NCBI GenBank assembly: GCA_036971715.1
Contig: JAVHJL010000008.1
Coordinates: 2,542,001-2,606,000, forward strand
Length of the DNA: 64,000 bases
Direction of reading: 5' to 3'
Origin: Arthrobotrys musiformis
Lineage: Eukaryota; Ascomycota; Orbiliomycetes; Orbiliales; Orbiliaceae
The notes under the pieces are model-generated. The model searched no databases. It was not told the DNA's origin and worked only from the letters and a program-made list of their open reading frames with translations. This document shows positions 45,529 to 58,744 of this stretch, piece after piece. The translations under genes and the position numbers were made by a program. The first letter of the stretch is position 1. Every line of letters begins with the position of its first letter.

Positions 45529-48500
45529 ACCCGTAGGGGGTACCGACGGCACACCACACCTTCCCTTACAAATCGCCGCCCAAATACACCAAAAAAAGAC
45601 GCAATGTTTCATCATATTCTCACAGCGGCACTGTCATAAGATAAAATTCATTATTAGCGACGGAGTTTCTTTGCAGCGAATTTCCTACATTGATTCGATA
45701 GCATCTGCGAATAGCACGAAATAGAGTGGAAACGGCCAAATTCAAATTCGTTGGAAATTCCTCTACACAGAAAACACGGTGCCATGAGGCCCAACAAATC
45801 TTTTTTTTGCAGTTTCCTTTCTGTGCGCCATGTTTGTTTTCATTTTCTACATCCCTTGCATTTCTTCTGTCAATTTTGCCTGGATCATGTTTTTTTTGCT
45901 TGGTTGGAGTTTCTTCGTTGAGTTTTTCGTATCACCACATGATTTTTCTGTTCATTGGATTTTGTTGCGGCTGGGTACTACTTGAATAGGGCTGGCTTCT
46001 ATAGCCGTGATATTGTTAGACTTTTTAGCTTATTTGCAGCTTTTTTAGACAATTTAATATATTTTACACTGATAATATATGCCTTTTCAGATATCATTAT
46101 CCATCGTGTAGGGCCGGAGATAAACAACATCAAAACACATCATAGGTAGAGTACGGTAGCACAGGTGATAAAGAAATCATCCCGCTATTGTATCCCGATA
46201 CTAGGGCATATGTAATTCACATGGTGGTTTTTCGTTGCATTTTGAAAATAACACACAGGCCCAGGATCATATGAAGAGACAAGACTTTTTTGCAACCGGC
46301 AAGGACTCGCGGGCGCACTTTCATAATGATGATGCTTGATCGAAGACCATTTGACTCATTCAACTTCGAAGTATTGGAGACGGGCCTGATAATAGAGCCC
46401 TAATGAGTGTTGGATGATTAAACTGGTTGGCTTCAAGGATTCTTTCTCTTGAAAATAGAGCTCTCTGTGTCAGTGCCTACCCGCCGATATATCATATGCT
46501 CCCGGGGAAAGTAAAATCATATATGCATAGCCGCCTATTTTTGATGTTTCCTTATTTGTTGTGTTATCATGTCCTGGTAAACCTAGGTTGGTCGCTACGA
46601 ATCCGGCTCGGAATAGTCATTGAAGCCGCATCTTTTTTCTTGTTTTAGCACGCTTTAGATTATGTCGTCGTATAGATATAATGCAGAACTCAGCTGAAAA
46701 AGTGGGTACAGTGGGGAGATATTCATCGGAATTTACAACAGGATCCCGGATTCCGATGCGTCACGTCTTCAACTAGACAAAGATGCCGATTTTGTAATGC
46801 GGGGCCGGCTCGCTACAATCTATGAGCCCAGAACACGCGCGCTATTCAATAATTCCGAAATTCTATGCCTTGTGTGCCACAAACTTGAACAAGGTTTATC
46901 TTTACGTTGCACGCAGGGAGTGACGACTAACCTTTACGATGCCGTAACCAGCCTAGTTGGATCGCTACATTGCGTTCGGAACAATATTCCTTGCAGAAAC
47001 ACACATATCGATCCAAAATGGGGCCGGAACGCATAAGTTTTTTAATGTGAAAAATGTATCTGCACATCCATTATTCAACTGCAGCTAAGTGGGACTCCAT
47101 TCAAATGCGCTGAGTTTCCTACTAGTTCAAGAATTTTTAGAGTCTACAAGGTTAGAGTGTGGAGACGAGGAATCGAGGCTTGGGTTGTGGGGCTAGTGGT
47201 GTTGGAGCTTGCGTGAGGCGATTCGGAAGGTTGACCATTGCATTGCATTGCATTAGGCATTTCCAATATCCAACACCCCGACATGCGATTCTCGATTGCT
47301 TAAACGTGTTGGCATGATCAGAGGAGTGGCAGCACATGATTAATGGGAGTAAACTAGAAGGAAACCCGTCTTGTTGGCAGTATTTCCCACGCTTGTACCC
47401 ACTTATAGCTTAAAGTATCGCGGTCTAAATAGATTTCGCGCAATTGCATGTTCAGTAATCTGCCGTTTTCATTTTCTTTGGTCCATGAAGTTTTTTTGCA
47501 AATGTGTTGGTATAATTACATATATATAAAGTGACCCGATATGACATGTACAGGTTCCTGGACCTAGACGCCCCGACAAAAGATTCTTGACAAGGTACTG
47601 TAACTACTATATCAACAATGGGATACATATGAACCTCAATATGTATATTCATATATGGAAATATACGTGTAGGTCGACGGCTGAACGCCTGGCAGATTAG
47701 ATCATTCTCGAAGGAACACTGTTGTTCGTTACAATTCAAGATCTAGCTCCTAAAAGGTTCGTGCCTCTGGTTAGCGATACGAGTCACTAACATCGAGTTT
47801 ATTTATTATTATGAGATATAGAGGGGGTTATTAGATCGCGAAAAGTCTCTGGAGTCAGACAAACAAGCTACATGTACAAAAAACCTACAAGCTTTTGTCC
47901 TGCACTACAGCTGCATCAAATTCCGCAATTCGAAGCTGTCTTGGGGCCAGCCTGGTAATATACTTTCCGTATGACACTGCAATTGTAAAATCATTGTTCA
48001 CTAGCACAATTGCAAAAAAACTGCTGTTGTGTTCATGACTGAATTGACACCTCCAATATTACAACGGCGTTTCCTTTCTAGCGTTTTATGGACGTTCGAA
48101 CATGATCAAAAATTAATATATGTAGCAGAAGGGAGAAGCTGATATTCACTACGACACCACCAGGCGAATTCATCGATATATGACAGGAGCACTTGACAGA
48201 GCATTTTTCAACACTATTCTCGGGGCACATGTCAATCCTATGATGGATATATGGTCTATTGAAAATCTAATCTTATAGATTGAGGGTTATGTAGTATCCT
48301 TCGAAGCCCCAGCTTACAATTGAGGTGCTTCGCCGAGAACAATGAGAGAGTATAGCAGTTGATTGATACCCAAGTGGAACAAAAACTAGCTTCTATCATC
48401 CCCCCCTAACGCGTCGGGGTAGGCTGCGCAGGAGACAACATCCCCCTCGCCTTTCTCCCTTTGCGAGTTTGTGCCCTAACTCTTGAGCTCTTCAATAAGG

Positions 48501-48602
48501 TCATATAGTTCTTGTTAGCCCCCCAACGTGAATAGTATATGTTAAGATACGGAACTAACGCAGGTTTCCGTCTGGCTTACTTGAGACTGTCTCGATTCCC
48601 CC
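45529..48602. other. 3 kb gene-poor region
   Basis: No supported gene. Several T-rich and Phe-rich frames (45726-46149) look like translated AT-rich DNA. No element or RNA gene was recognised. Confidence 0.5.
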
Positions 48603-49607
48603 CTATAAGCTATCATACCAAGTCGTCATTTCCTGACGGTCATTAATATGCCTCTTTGGGTCGTTAGCGAGCCAAGAAGAATATTCTCCATCTTCAGTGA
48701 AACACTAAACCAGTGGTGCCTCCGATACACGGATAGGGCAGGCTAGGTTGAAGCTGTCTTACCTGTTGGGTTACCCATACATTATTTGGGTCATCTTGCC
48801 ACCTCACTATGAGGGGACCTTGGCCTTCCCTAGGCCTGCTCCAATGCTCCTTTAATGTACGCCCCGATCTGGGAGGGACTTTGTCGGCAATACCAGGGTA
48901 CTTGTATTGCAGCCACAGCCTCATAGTTTTGGTGATCTGGTTCCAGATGTAGTCCTCTGTTTTTCCTTTACGTTTAATGGAAGTAATATTTTCCTCACCC
49001 GCTGCCCACTGCAAGGTATGTCAGGGACTCAGGTGTCAAAATTATTTTACGGGTCTAGGAGCTTACGATAACAAAGTTATCCTCTTCATGGGTATAAATC
49101 TTATTATTTGAGTTTGGAGTCGCCCGCCTCGACCCAGTGGCTGCGGAGCGTGCACGTGCTGGTACTGACACCGGTGTCGGTGCTGGTGGTGCTGGTGGTG
49201 CTGGTGCAGGTGCCGGTGACGATACCGGCTCGCCTTGCATAGTAGCTGGTGCTTTATAAAGATCTTCCTCCTGATCTTCCGACTTTTGTTCTTGACTTGG
49301 CGGAGAGTCTTTGTGATAGGGAAGATTCAGAAGAATATCAATTAGCATACGGACACTATGACTTCCAAAAGGCCTTCCTGATTTGTCACATACACCGGCG
49401 CCTATCTCTTCCGGCCTGGATATAAGATCTCTTATAGAACCAATCGTCGTCGTAGAACTCCATTCGGGGATAATAGGGCTGCCCTGGGGGCGGTTGAGGA
49501 GGCATCAAACCATGCGCCCTTGGTGGGATTGTATATCTTGGCGGTCCAGTGGGCCTCAAAGCCGGGTCTATCAGCGATACGTCCCACTCATCCTCGACAT
49601 CCTCCAT
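48603..49607 (-). CDS. Myb/SANT-like protein, tandem paralogue A
   Basis: Model complement(join(48603..48653,48763..49008,49067..49308,49394..49607)), 250 aa. The N-terminus (EDEWDVSLIDP) matches HENSLIDP in paralogue B. A Tyr/Pro-rich region follows, then an Ala/Pro/Val run (PAPAPAPPAPPAP). The conserved core starts at IYTHEEDNFVI, crosses a phase 0 intron to WAAGEEN, and continues WNQITKTMRLWLQYKYPG and RTLKEHWSRP. Regularly spaced Trp residues in three predicted helices fit a Myb/SANT-like DNA-binding fold. The last tiny exon ends RQEMTTWYDSL, matching RENMDEWYRHY in B. Both core introns fall at identical positions in paralogues B and C. Function unknown; DNA binding is inference. An upstream exon may exist before the ATG at 49607, since a CTAAT branch-like site and CAG lie directly before it. 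Confidence 0.72.
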
Positions 49608-51850
49608 CTGTTCCGTATTAGCGTATCAAGTTCTCATCTATCATACACCCACATTTGGCCACTGAAGAATGAATGCGTATTTAATGGCCCCCCTCATAGA
49701 TATCTCTAGCCTCTCACCTTTCTGATATGTCGATATCTTGCCGTAAACGAATTGAATTCTAGAATCTTTGTAAAAGTAGGGTGTGTTATTAGTCCTCTGG
49801 TACATTGAAATACGTTTATGAGCATCGATGTAAATAGCGCACTGGCTCTGTATTTATGCACACCAGCAGGGCAGCCCATATGATTTTGGTAACGTATACG
49901 TATACCGAGGCATCGACGGAACGCATCGCTGCTAGAGTTTCCGCCAATGGAAAGGAAGATGTTAACTTCTAAACAGATTCCCGATCCCGGAGAGCTGACT
50001 AAAGGAAAGCAAAATCTATGAAGCGCGATATCATGGGGTTAGCTTTTCGCAATATCGGTGGTTTAATCTAACGACGACTCTATATCAAGGGGATTTAGGC
50101 CTATCGGCATATTTACGGCTGCCCAACATGATACCACTAGAGCTAAATTAATTCTTGGAATTAAGTTTGTGCAACGTCCCTATTATACGAAATACCCAAT
50201 TTTCATACTCCCTTCGCCAATGAAATCGCTCACTAGATATTCGGAATGAAACACAAATTAGTCGTTGACACGTATTCGCCCCCAATGAAGTTATTTTACC
50301 TCGATCCTGAGAGGGGAAAGGAATTTTTTTCGAAACAAAGACAATGTGTAATGGGGGTTACCTGCTACGTACGCAGTGCGCACAATATAGGTTTGCCCTC
50401 TATATTTACTTTACGGCTAGATAGTTCAACTTTTTTTTAACCCGATTGTTAACTTTATCTTTAGCTGGCTGGTAAGATTGGAACCTCTGGTGCACGAAAA
50501 GGCCGATTCGCTCCGTGATTTCCCAAGACTCACTTCACCGTGTCACTGTATCAATATATCGATATGTCACGGGCCATTTCATTCCGCCCCAACATTTAAA
50601 TTCAAATTTAAATCTAGCGCTTCAGGCCAGGAAAGTCACGATAGCTTTAACCGGCTGCCATGAAGCCTCGTTTTTAATCGTCACATGCATCATTTATCAC
50701 AAGAACCAATGCCGTAAGGATTCTCTCAGCCGACTTCGGTCAATGTTATCACGATCGGCCCAAGGAAAATTCCAAAGCAGCAGGTGGCCACGCGGGCCTC
50801 TCTAGCTTCGGATAGAGGACAACTAAAACCAGCTATCCCAGTCGTGTGGTGCAAGTAATTCCAACGCTGATTCACGGCCGTATATGCCATTGGATTCGGG
50901 GGTTAACCAAGGCGAATCGCAAATATGTTTTTGTTAGGTGAGTTAAGCCTTAAGCGGGTCTTCCCGCCCTGTCTCCGATTAGGTGGTTGAGTTTAACTGG
51001 TCCCTAGCTTACGATAATACGCCTGTGCTACCAATTAGTAAGCATTGTTAATATATAGTTCGTGAATATGGGAATGATATCGTACGAATGACCACTGAAG
51101 AGGGGATAAAGACGTTGCGTTTCAGGCAATTTGAACTTTCAGGGAAACCCGAGGCCCTTCGTATTGGTCCATCAAAAACCTGGTCTGTTAAAGAAAGAGC
51201 GGCCTATCAAAACCCCAAACAGTGTCGTGATATCAATTAAGGATGTCAACACAGCTCCGCAGGATTACTGGGTGTCAAAACTCGACTATACAATCTCAAC
51301 AGTCAGCTTGCGAAAGCAACTCTTGTCGATATACGCACGCCAGCATTTTAAATTTGATTTGATGGTAGTTCTGTGCTTTTCAAATTACTCCTTAAGGTTA
51401 ATTAAATCTTAGGGAGTTAGATACGACGTATGAATCTATCAACACCCACTACCCACTAAATGTCTGGCATTGAGACCAGGCGGAATGTCCATACTTGGGC
51501 CTTGAGTCCAGTACATGTACATACTTGCCAAAATAGGTTATGGCCTGTGCATGCGCAGTTATACCGATTCCAGAACCATGGTTATACGAGAGATGTGTTC
51601 ACAACATAACTGAGGAGGCCCGAAAGGATATAGTTTATGGATAGTTACATACAGTGAAGTGCACGAGAAAATCGTGGAGCTAGCTAACGTTTAACGTCGC
51701 CGCATCATGCGGAATTCTGGAATCGAATGAGTTCACTAGGCCTATAGGAAAGTAGATTTAGGGTCCTAGTGTGAACTTCGTGTTGTCTGGCACCGCGAGA
51801 GCAGTCCTAGTCTGCAAGAATCAAGAAGATCGAGATCACAACAAACAATT
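49608..51850. other. Gene-poor spacer between SANT-like paralogues A and B
   Basis: 2.2 kb, no supported gene. A 29-codon ATG-led frame with a GTGAGA end lies near 49750-49840 on the minus strand. It resembles the size and phase of the first exon of paralogue B, but it does not join paralogue A in frame. Confidence 0.45.
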
Positions 51851-53329
51851 CTAAACCCTTTCACTGCTATAGTGACGGTACCACTCGTCCATATTCTCCC
51901 GGTCTCTTTTCTGGATTCAAGAATTTGGCTCGTTAGTATCAAATCTTTAGATATATGTAGTGAGATTAAACAGTAATAGTGGGCCATATATAGAGTCAGA
52001 AGGCTGAAGTCGCTCACTTGTTCCCCTGTATCGTTCCATGGTTGAGCGCGACTGTTCAAAACTCCCGGATTGGTGAGCGCTTCCCAGCATTCCTTAACTC
52101 CCACAATCTTTTTAGGCTGCCCCGGCGGCGTTCTTTCAGGCCGCGACCACTGTTCTCTGAGAGTCTCGGGCTTTCGATATGGTACGATAAGTTCCGGGTG
52201 GCTCGTTTGTATCCATACATGGAGTGCATCCGCTATTTTACGCCAGTTTGAACTATCATTGACCATGGTTTCATTTTGGACAGTCGGGAATTTCAGACGT
52301 GGGCTATCTGGAGGGCAGCCAACAGCCCACTATACACAATTTGAAAGGGGCGAGTCAGCGAGATGAAGTAAACCTTTTCGATAAATACTAGGTAATCTTA
52401 TCCGATCTGCTGGGTAATCACTTACGATCAAGAAATTCTTTTCCTGTAGAGTATAGGGATGAGCCCCGCCACTCCTCCGCGATCTCGTCGCTTGGGCCGC
52501 GTTTTCTTTGATAAATGATAAGTTTTTAGTAGGCCATAATCCTCTGGATCCATCAAAGCATAAGCTATCGACTAGGCATTTGCCATCTCACCTTGCATCT
52601 GGTGGTTTAAAGGTAGTTTACGACTATATTCACTTTTATTGCTGGCCTCGATCTCAAAACCACTCGAGGAATATCGCGAAGGTGAGTACCTATCAACAGG
52701 CCGAGGGCGCTCTCTGAGATCATATTCGCGCTGAATTATCTGGGACTTAGCCTTTCGTTTCTGAATCTCGGGTTCGACAGGCTCATATTGGTACTCTGGA
52801 ACTGGTTGCCAGGTTCCGCCACGTCTCCAATATCCCTTAAAGGACCGGCGTGCAGGTTCCGGCGTTGGCTCAACGAGCGGGGCGAATCTAGAGAAATAGA
52901 CCTCCTCGGGCTCACGCGGCCCCGTGAAATACGGGTCTATCAAAGAGTTCTCATGGATCGGGTCAATATTTGCCCGAGACTCGTACGTCGATTCGGGCCG
53001 GTAAGTATCGTTATCTAGTTATCCGCCTTTCAATAAGAAATTATAAAGTGTATTAATATTTGACCATCCTACTTTGATTATTGTTAGTTTCGTGGCCCAA
53101 GCTCAGATTAGGTATGTTATCCTCGCCCTCGAGTTGATAATAAATCGGTTCTATTCATAACCGTTCAAGTTAACCTAGGGTACTAGAAGCTTCTAACAAG
53201 GCTATGAATGGGGTCTATTCTAGATAATTAGCAGCCAATACCACGAGTCTGAGCAGCGTTTCTAAACAACCCCTCGTCCGTGTCAGGATCGCACGATGAT
53301 ACGAACCCGCGACCAAATTGAGAGTTCAT
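51851..53329 (-). CDS. Myb/SANT-like protein, tandem paralogue B (full-length copy)
   Basis: Six exons, complement(join(51851..51910,52018..52329,52426..52505,52592..53014,53073..53150,53242..53329)), 346 aa. All five introns are GT-AG (59-108 bases) and in phase. Start MNSQFGRGFVS is the only ATG that leads into the chain. The long N-terminal part is polar and Tyr/Pro/Arg-rich (EDNIPNLSLGHETN, ENSLIDPYFTGP, GYWRRGGTWQPVPEY, YDLRERPRPVDRY). The core reads HPYTLQEKNFLI/WAVG, then NWRKIADALHVWIQTSHPE and ETLREQWSRPE. The last exon reads KRDRENMDEWYRHYS. Shared Trp spacing with the two sisters suggests a three-helix Myb/SANT-like or trihelix-like domain followed by a short NMDEWY tail motif. No transposase, Zn-knuckle or membrane segment is seen. 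Partner and target unknown. This copy is the best template for the family. Confidence 0.78.
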
Positions 53330-54645
53330 TTTCGCTGATGGAAGATCTTGTATTTATCTTGAAGTGGGCCGGATTCTAGATTTTACTCTTGCCTAAGTTA
53401 ATGCTTGACGTTAGACTAGAGCGGTGCAAGAGCCATATTGTCGCTTTCCATTGTTATGAGCGCTGCTTTTAATATGGACCAAATATCCTACGAGCGAACT
53501 TGGCCCTGACACCTTATATGAGAAAACTTACCAATCCCAGAAACAATAATCGAGAATGGCCATACGCTCACAAGATGTCTAGATGAGGTCTTCAATCTAA
53601 AGGCTATCTTATAGGGAAGGGATGCTGTTAGTAGAAAGCTAGCCTGTCTCATTTTAGCAGGTATGTAAGGCTCAGAACCCAGGTCCAGCTCGTGTATTTA
53701 TATACAAGTCAGCACTAACTACAAAAACATCAAAATTTAGGCCTTCTACTTCCTACGCGCAAAATCGAATTCTCAGTCCCTCGACTTTGTGCACATCCAA
53801 CTTTTTTCGAGGGGGGGCCATAGGAGTGAACTGGCAAATGAAAACAGTTGCCCTATCAGTATATACTGCGCGATGTATCCAGACGATCGATTCTGAATTA
53901 ATTTGAGGTACTGAATCTCGAGATTGGACGCATTGTGTATTAAGCTGCCAAGGCAGAGCTGGTCGCTTCAAAATATTGATGTCGCGACTACGTTCTATTG
54001 TATTGTGCTTCAGTTTGAGGTCATGTGAAAAGGTAGCATCGTTTCTAGGTTCGATTTACTTTGCTCGTTAAACTGCTATTTTTGATAAAAACATAGTCTA
54101 TTCACCCACTACGACCAAGCTTCCATGTGTAAATATATGGAAGGACAACCTCTTTCTTGGCTAAGGAGCTCGGGAAGTTCGAAGATGAATTTCCGAAGTT
54201 CGCCGATATAGAGAAAGTCGAATGCGAAAATCTGGGTCCGCAAAGGTGCTTTTAGATACTGTACTAGTTTTTAGGCAGGTTAGATATAATCCTGCAGCTG
54301 CAGTTGCATAGGAAAGTCCTGTAAATTTCGCAGCAATAATAATCAATATTTCTACTTTCGCCTGGCAAAGCAAAACACGCTCCCAAGAACTATCGAACTC
54401 TCAAAAATTTCCACTTAGCCTAACGAAAGAAGACTAGCAGCGATCTCGTTAATATTATTTCGCATTCCGATTTGGAATACTCAAAGGCATTTCGTAAACT
54501 CTTCTGCATATACACGATCTATCCAAAGTTATATTTGAACCATAGTACTACCCAAGTTTAAACCAATTAAGTCAATCCTCAATATCTGTGATACTTATAC
54601 GCATCAATAGACAATTCTAAGCTCCACAACCCTTTTCATATTATA
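53330..54645. other. Gene-poor spacer between SANT-like paralogues B and C
   Basis: 1.3 kb with no supported gene on either strand. Confidence 0.5.
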
Positions 54646-55640
54646 TTACCGCGGGATAGCTAGGTCTAAGGGAAGCCTTTCTATCCCGGTCAGTACAAAC
54701 TGCGATGGAAAGGGGGCCCCTTTCCTAAGCATGTATTCGGGATACCATTCATCCATGTTGGCTCGATAGCGGCGCTAGTGATGCTAAAAGTCAATATTTA
54801 CGACTCAGAGGGCATCTTTCCATCGTAGGATCCTTTTCTCCCTATAAACTTTTCAAAAGCGTGCGGTATAGGATGTGCATATAGTGACTTACGTCCTCAT
54901 AGGTATCAGACCAAGGATTGGTCGTGGAGCTATAAAAGCCGGGGCTTGTAGACATCATCCATCCTTGCTTTAATTCATTTTCCCAATGATTCTTCAACCC
55001 GCGAGCTTCCCTCTGTACGGGATGCGGCTTAACATCTGGCCACTCGTATCTCACCCAGTCCGCTAGCCCACGAGATACGTCCTCCCAGTTAGGTTCCCCA
55101 CATTCGTCTTGGAATTTTATGTACGGGCTCCTCGCCGGCTCGCCAACTGCCCACTAAGATTTACTCTTGTCAGTCTCAAGCTTCTTGACATGACAACGAG
55201 ATAAACCATTACTGCGTTCAAACTTTTATCCAAGACCATACCCGAGAAAGATTAAGGGTTGGGACATACTATTAAGAAGTTCTTTTCTTCGCGATTATAG
55301 CCCCCTAACAAAAATCAAATCGGTGGAAAGAATTATTAGTGATAAAACCTCTCTCGACACAGATGGAAAGAAAGAATTTGGAGCAATGCCCCAGCGTGAA
55401 TATATAAGTCTATATATGATATAGTCATGTATATATAGATTATACATGTAAATATGACGATCGCCTGATGACCGATCGACCTCTGACTATAATGTGGCGT
55501 TCCGTTCCACTATGTCTAGTTTAAGGGCCGACCTTCCGTAAAAACTACAGAAGTTTATAATACTTACGGGCTCTCAGGCGATCTCGGGTCCATCTCTCAG
55601 AATTTTCGGAGGGAGAAGTACTCCAGAATTTTTTACTCAT
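54646..55640 (-). CDS. Myb/SANT-like protein, tandem paralogue C (short copy)
   Basis: Four exons, complement(join(54646..54774,54893..55153,55270..55304,55568..55640)), 165 aa. The first exon, MSKKFWSTSPSENSERW, ends at a perfect GTAAGT. A 35-base exon encodes GYNREEKNFLI. The next opens WAVGEPARSP and runs through WEDVSRGLADWVRYEWPD and RGLKNHWENE. The last reads RRYRANMDEWYPEY and then a divergent C-terminus. Core intron positions and the NMDEWY motif match paralogue B, but the ~190-residue N-terminal region of A and B is absent. It may be a truncated copy or a minimal member that keeps only the SANT-like core. The 263-base second intron is long for this window, so an unseen exon is possible. 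Confidence 0.7.
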
Positions 55641-57334
55641 CGGTACTATTGGTTAGAGCGGAAGTCGCTGAGCTGATGTTTATTCCTCTCGGTTCAATGA
55701 ATTATAATTGTGATTGAAATATCTCCCGTTCATAAGCTTTCCGCTGGTCGAATTACTTGCATTAAGATCCTGCAGAGTAGGCCTCGGCGCAGCGTTCAAT
55801 TTCCAATGTTTCTATATCAATTCTTCGTTGTCAGTTTTCTGGATGATATTGTAGTAGTACTGTAGTGGCCTTCGCTCCAGGGTGGGATGATTTCCTAGTT
55901 TACCTACTATCAAAAGTCTCGAGCATATTTCTGCATTATCGACCTAAAATACTATAAATATAGGATTGATACAGGTATGAATTTTTATCCATAAACGTAA
56001 TGGATTTGTAATTAAAATGTTATATCCATAGGCGTTGTGCGAAGGGGGTTCCCGTGTCCCGCAATCGGAGGCTAAACTCTAGTGCAATTCATCTGTTCTC
56101 GCACCATCTCACATGAACAGCAGAATGTTATTTCAAAGTGCTCATATTACTATGCATAAACGCACAGAGATTCGCGATTCGTCGCCTTGAAGGCCTTGAC
56201 GATTACGACCATATTGTAAATCGGTAGTATTTGATATCTTCAAACTAGGTTTAGATGACGAATACTCGCAAACACTATGTTCATATGAACTTTTAGCTGA
56301 CCTATAGTACATTCACTTAGGGCTTAAAGGCCCAATTAATTTGTTTGCGACTTTCTTTGGCTCTGTTAATACCCATGTGAGAAACTAGCGGCATCTGATT
56401 AGGCCGCGCACTTGTGACTGGCGATCGATATAGGTGTAGTACTGTTCTTGGAGCAAACCAGAGGCTAAAACGCATCAGAATTAATTCCCTTTGAGACCAA
56501 ACAGCGACAAAATCAAATCAAGTATCTAGATACAAGCTCTGCAGAATTCCATCTTACATTTTGTCATTTCTAACTATCCGAGATTAGCGTCCTATGCTCA
56601 TCGAGACCAGTCCCAAGAAACCCGACTGGAATTTTAGCTGGCTTGCCCCGGTAGTAAGAGGCAAATAAACCTTGGGGCGATTTAATGTTGTGATTCTGGA
56701 TTCGAGGCTAGTGGTGATTTCATATTGTCAAATCATTTATGTATTTGCAGGCAGCACTAGATATAATTGAGATCAGGACCTATCGAGGATCTTCACCTTA
56801 TCTTCTAGTCAGAGAAGTGAGTTTATCTGAAATTACAACACGTCGCGCGCAAGTAATATCGACCTAAAAATAAATCTTGTTTATTGACGAGCGTATTCCC
56901 CCCAAACAATCTTAGAAAGCGTTTTGTGATAGGCTGGGTACCAAACCATACCAATTATATCAAATATTTTAGAGAGGCTAATGTCCGGATGTAACCTCTC
57001 CAAGAGCAAGCATTATATCTATGAGTCAAATGAACAAGTCATAGGGATATAGTATCATTGTTTCCAGATCTGGCTTCGAAATAGAAGGTATCTTAGCCAG
57101 TCCTCAGATTAGTGATTCTAGTTAATGAGTGTTATTCCAGTACTGAATCCAGCGTCCCAGTACCAACAATATCGTTCAGCTTCAAGGACAATACAGTTTC
57201 TATATTATAACATTAGGAATTTGGATGGTACATGGGGGGTATTTCGAAACCTTGATAGGTAAATAAACCAGTCGTGCCTCTGGGCTTTACTACTAGGAAA
57301 CCAACAATAATTTAATCCCGCGACAATATCGAAT
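55641..57334. other. Gene-poor region
   Basis: 1.7 kb of AT-rich sequence without a frame of 60 codons on either strand; nothing recognised. Confidence 0.5.
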
Positions 57335-58744
57335 CTAATCCGATAGCCTACGCTTCTTAATCTTTGAGCTTCTCCTATTCTTTTTGTAAAGGTAAGGGCT
57401 GTTAGGATCCCAATACTGCGGGCATACCGCATTCGACTCAGAATCTGGGCCACAGTAGTCCTGATTCCTCGGCTTGTAGGTCTTGAAGGTGATCTTTCCT
57501 TCCCCTGGCCCATAGACGTAGCCCTCCTTGGATAGTTGGATGAGGCTATAAGGTCCGTACATAAAATTCTTCCACTCCCCTTCGGGTGTTGTACAGTGGC
57601 AACTGATATCTTCATTTGCGCCAAAATCACAGTAGAGCTCCGTCCCCAGAAGGTTAACACCATCGCTACTTTGAATAAATCGCCGATAGAAGTGAATTAC
57701 CGCCGCGTCGTTGCCTTCGCCGGGATCAAAAAAGGCAGTTGTCGAGCCGTGCTCGCAATATCCGTACCATCGAGCTCCGAGCTGTCCAAAGTAGACTCTG
57801 CCGTCGTGGTCTCGAACGAATGGTATGGAAACATCTGCGAAGTAGAACTGCATCCAACCCTGGGTCAGTTGAGGCATCCAGAGTCGGCCATCTAAGTTAG
57901 GGCCCTCGATTTCAACGAGCGCAAAAACAGTATTTGTTGAAGTAGCGGCAGTTACTGTTGTCGCTGATTCTACGATCGTCGTCTCAGTTTCCAATGGGAC
58001 TGTGATGTATTCTGTATGAACGGCGACGGAGACTGTAGTATATAAAGTTTCCGTAACGGATACGACAACCGTGGAGGTTGTTGTTGCAACTCCGGCGGTG
58101 ATAGTCTTGGCTGGAACGCCAAAGCAGGAGCATGCGCTAGCATATCGAGCCCCGCTAGTGCATGCCGAAGCATAAGAAGGGATTGTTGTTACGCAACTCC
58201 TCTCTTTCAAGGCTCTTTTTTTCACTGTGACGGCAGGCAGTTCTCCTGTTACTGTCACCATCGCTATCGTCCCGCTAGTCTCGGTACTAACGCCATACTC
58301 GGTCTCGGTCTTCGTTCCAACACTTGTTTCCACAGTATTGGTATATGGAATGTTGGATGGTAAGGTTACTTGCACCGATACTGTCGACGTATCATATACA
58401 GTACTGAAGCAAATCAGTATACGCAATAGAACATAATCTAAGATCCTCATACTTGTAACTTACACAATATCGGGTACCACCGTGCTGTAGACATAGTGGG
58501 AACAATCAGAGGAAACCTGGGAGTAGCTCTTGCTAGCCAATCCTCGTAAGGCTATATTTTACCTTATAGTTAGCGTCTTGATCGATTGAGATGAGATCTA
58601 GTTGACCAATTCATCAATTGGTCATCAAGAAGGCCTTCTCTTACCTCTCAAACAATTGTCTGCATTGCAAGCCGTAGGGTTTACGGTAGCAGATGCCTGG
58701 GCCACAAAGGCTGTGACTAAGAGAATCTGCTTCAATGAGTGCAT
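57335..58744 (-). CDS. Secreted Thr/Val-rich surface-type protein
   Basis: Model complement(join(57335..58403,58464..58551,58645..58744)), 418 aa. The spliced N-terminus MHSLKQILLVTAFVAQASA is a clear signal peptide, followed by CNADNCLRALR, a cysteine pattern common at the start of fungal secreted proteins. Residues ~65-200 are Thr/Ser/Val-rich (TVSVQVTLPSN, TTTSTVVVSVTET), a likely O-glycosylated stalk, interrupted by a Cys-rich CTSGARYASACSCFG patch. The C-terminal ~180 residues form a globular domain with GWMQFYFADVSIPFVRD, FFDPGEGNDAAVI and LYCDFGANEDISCHC. It ends in a basic KKNRRSSKIKKRR tail. No GPI signal is visible. I do not recognise the globular domain. An extracellular or cell-wall role, perhaps adhesive, is inference from architecture. 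Confidence 0.8.

Noticed and set aside
45726..46149. Phe/Leu-rich plus-strand frames suggesting a membrane protein
   Set aside because: Produced by T-rich DNA; two overlapping frames with no start context, splice sites or recognisable topology.
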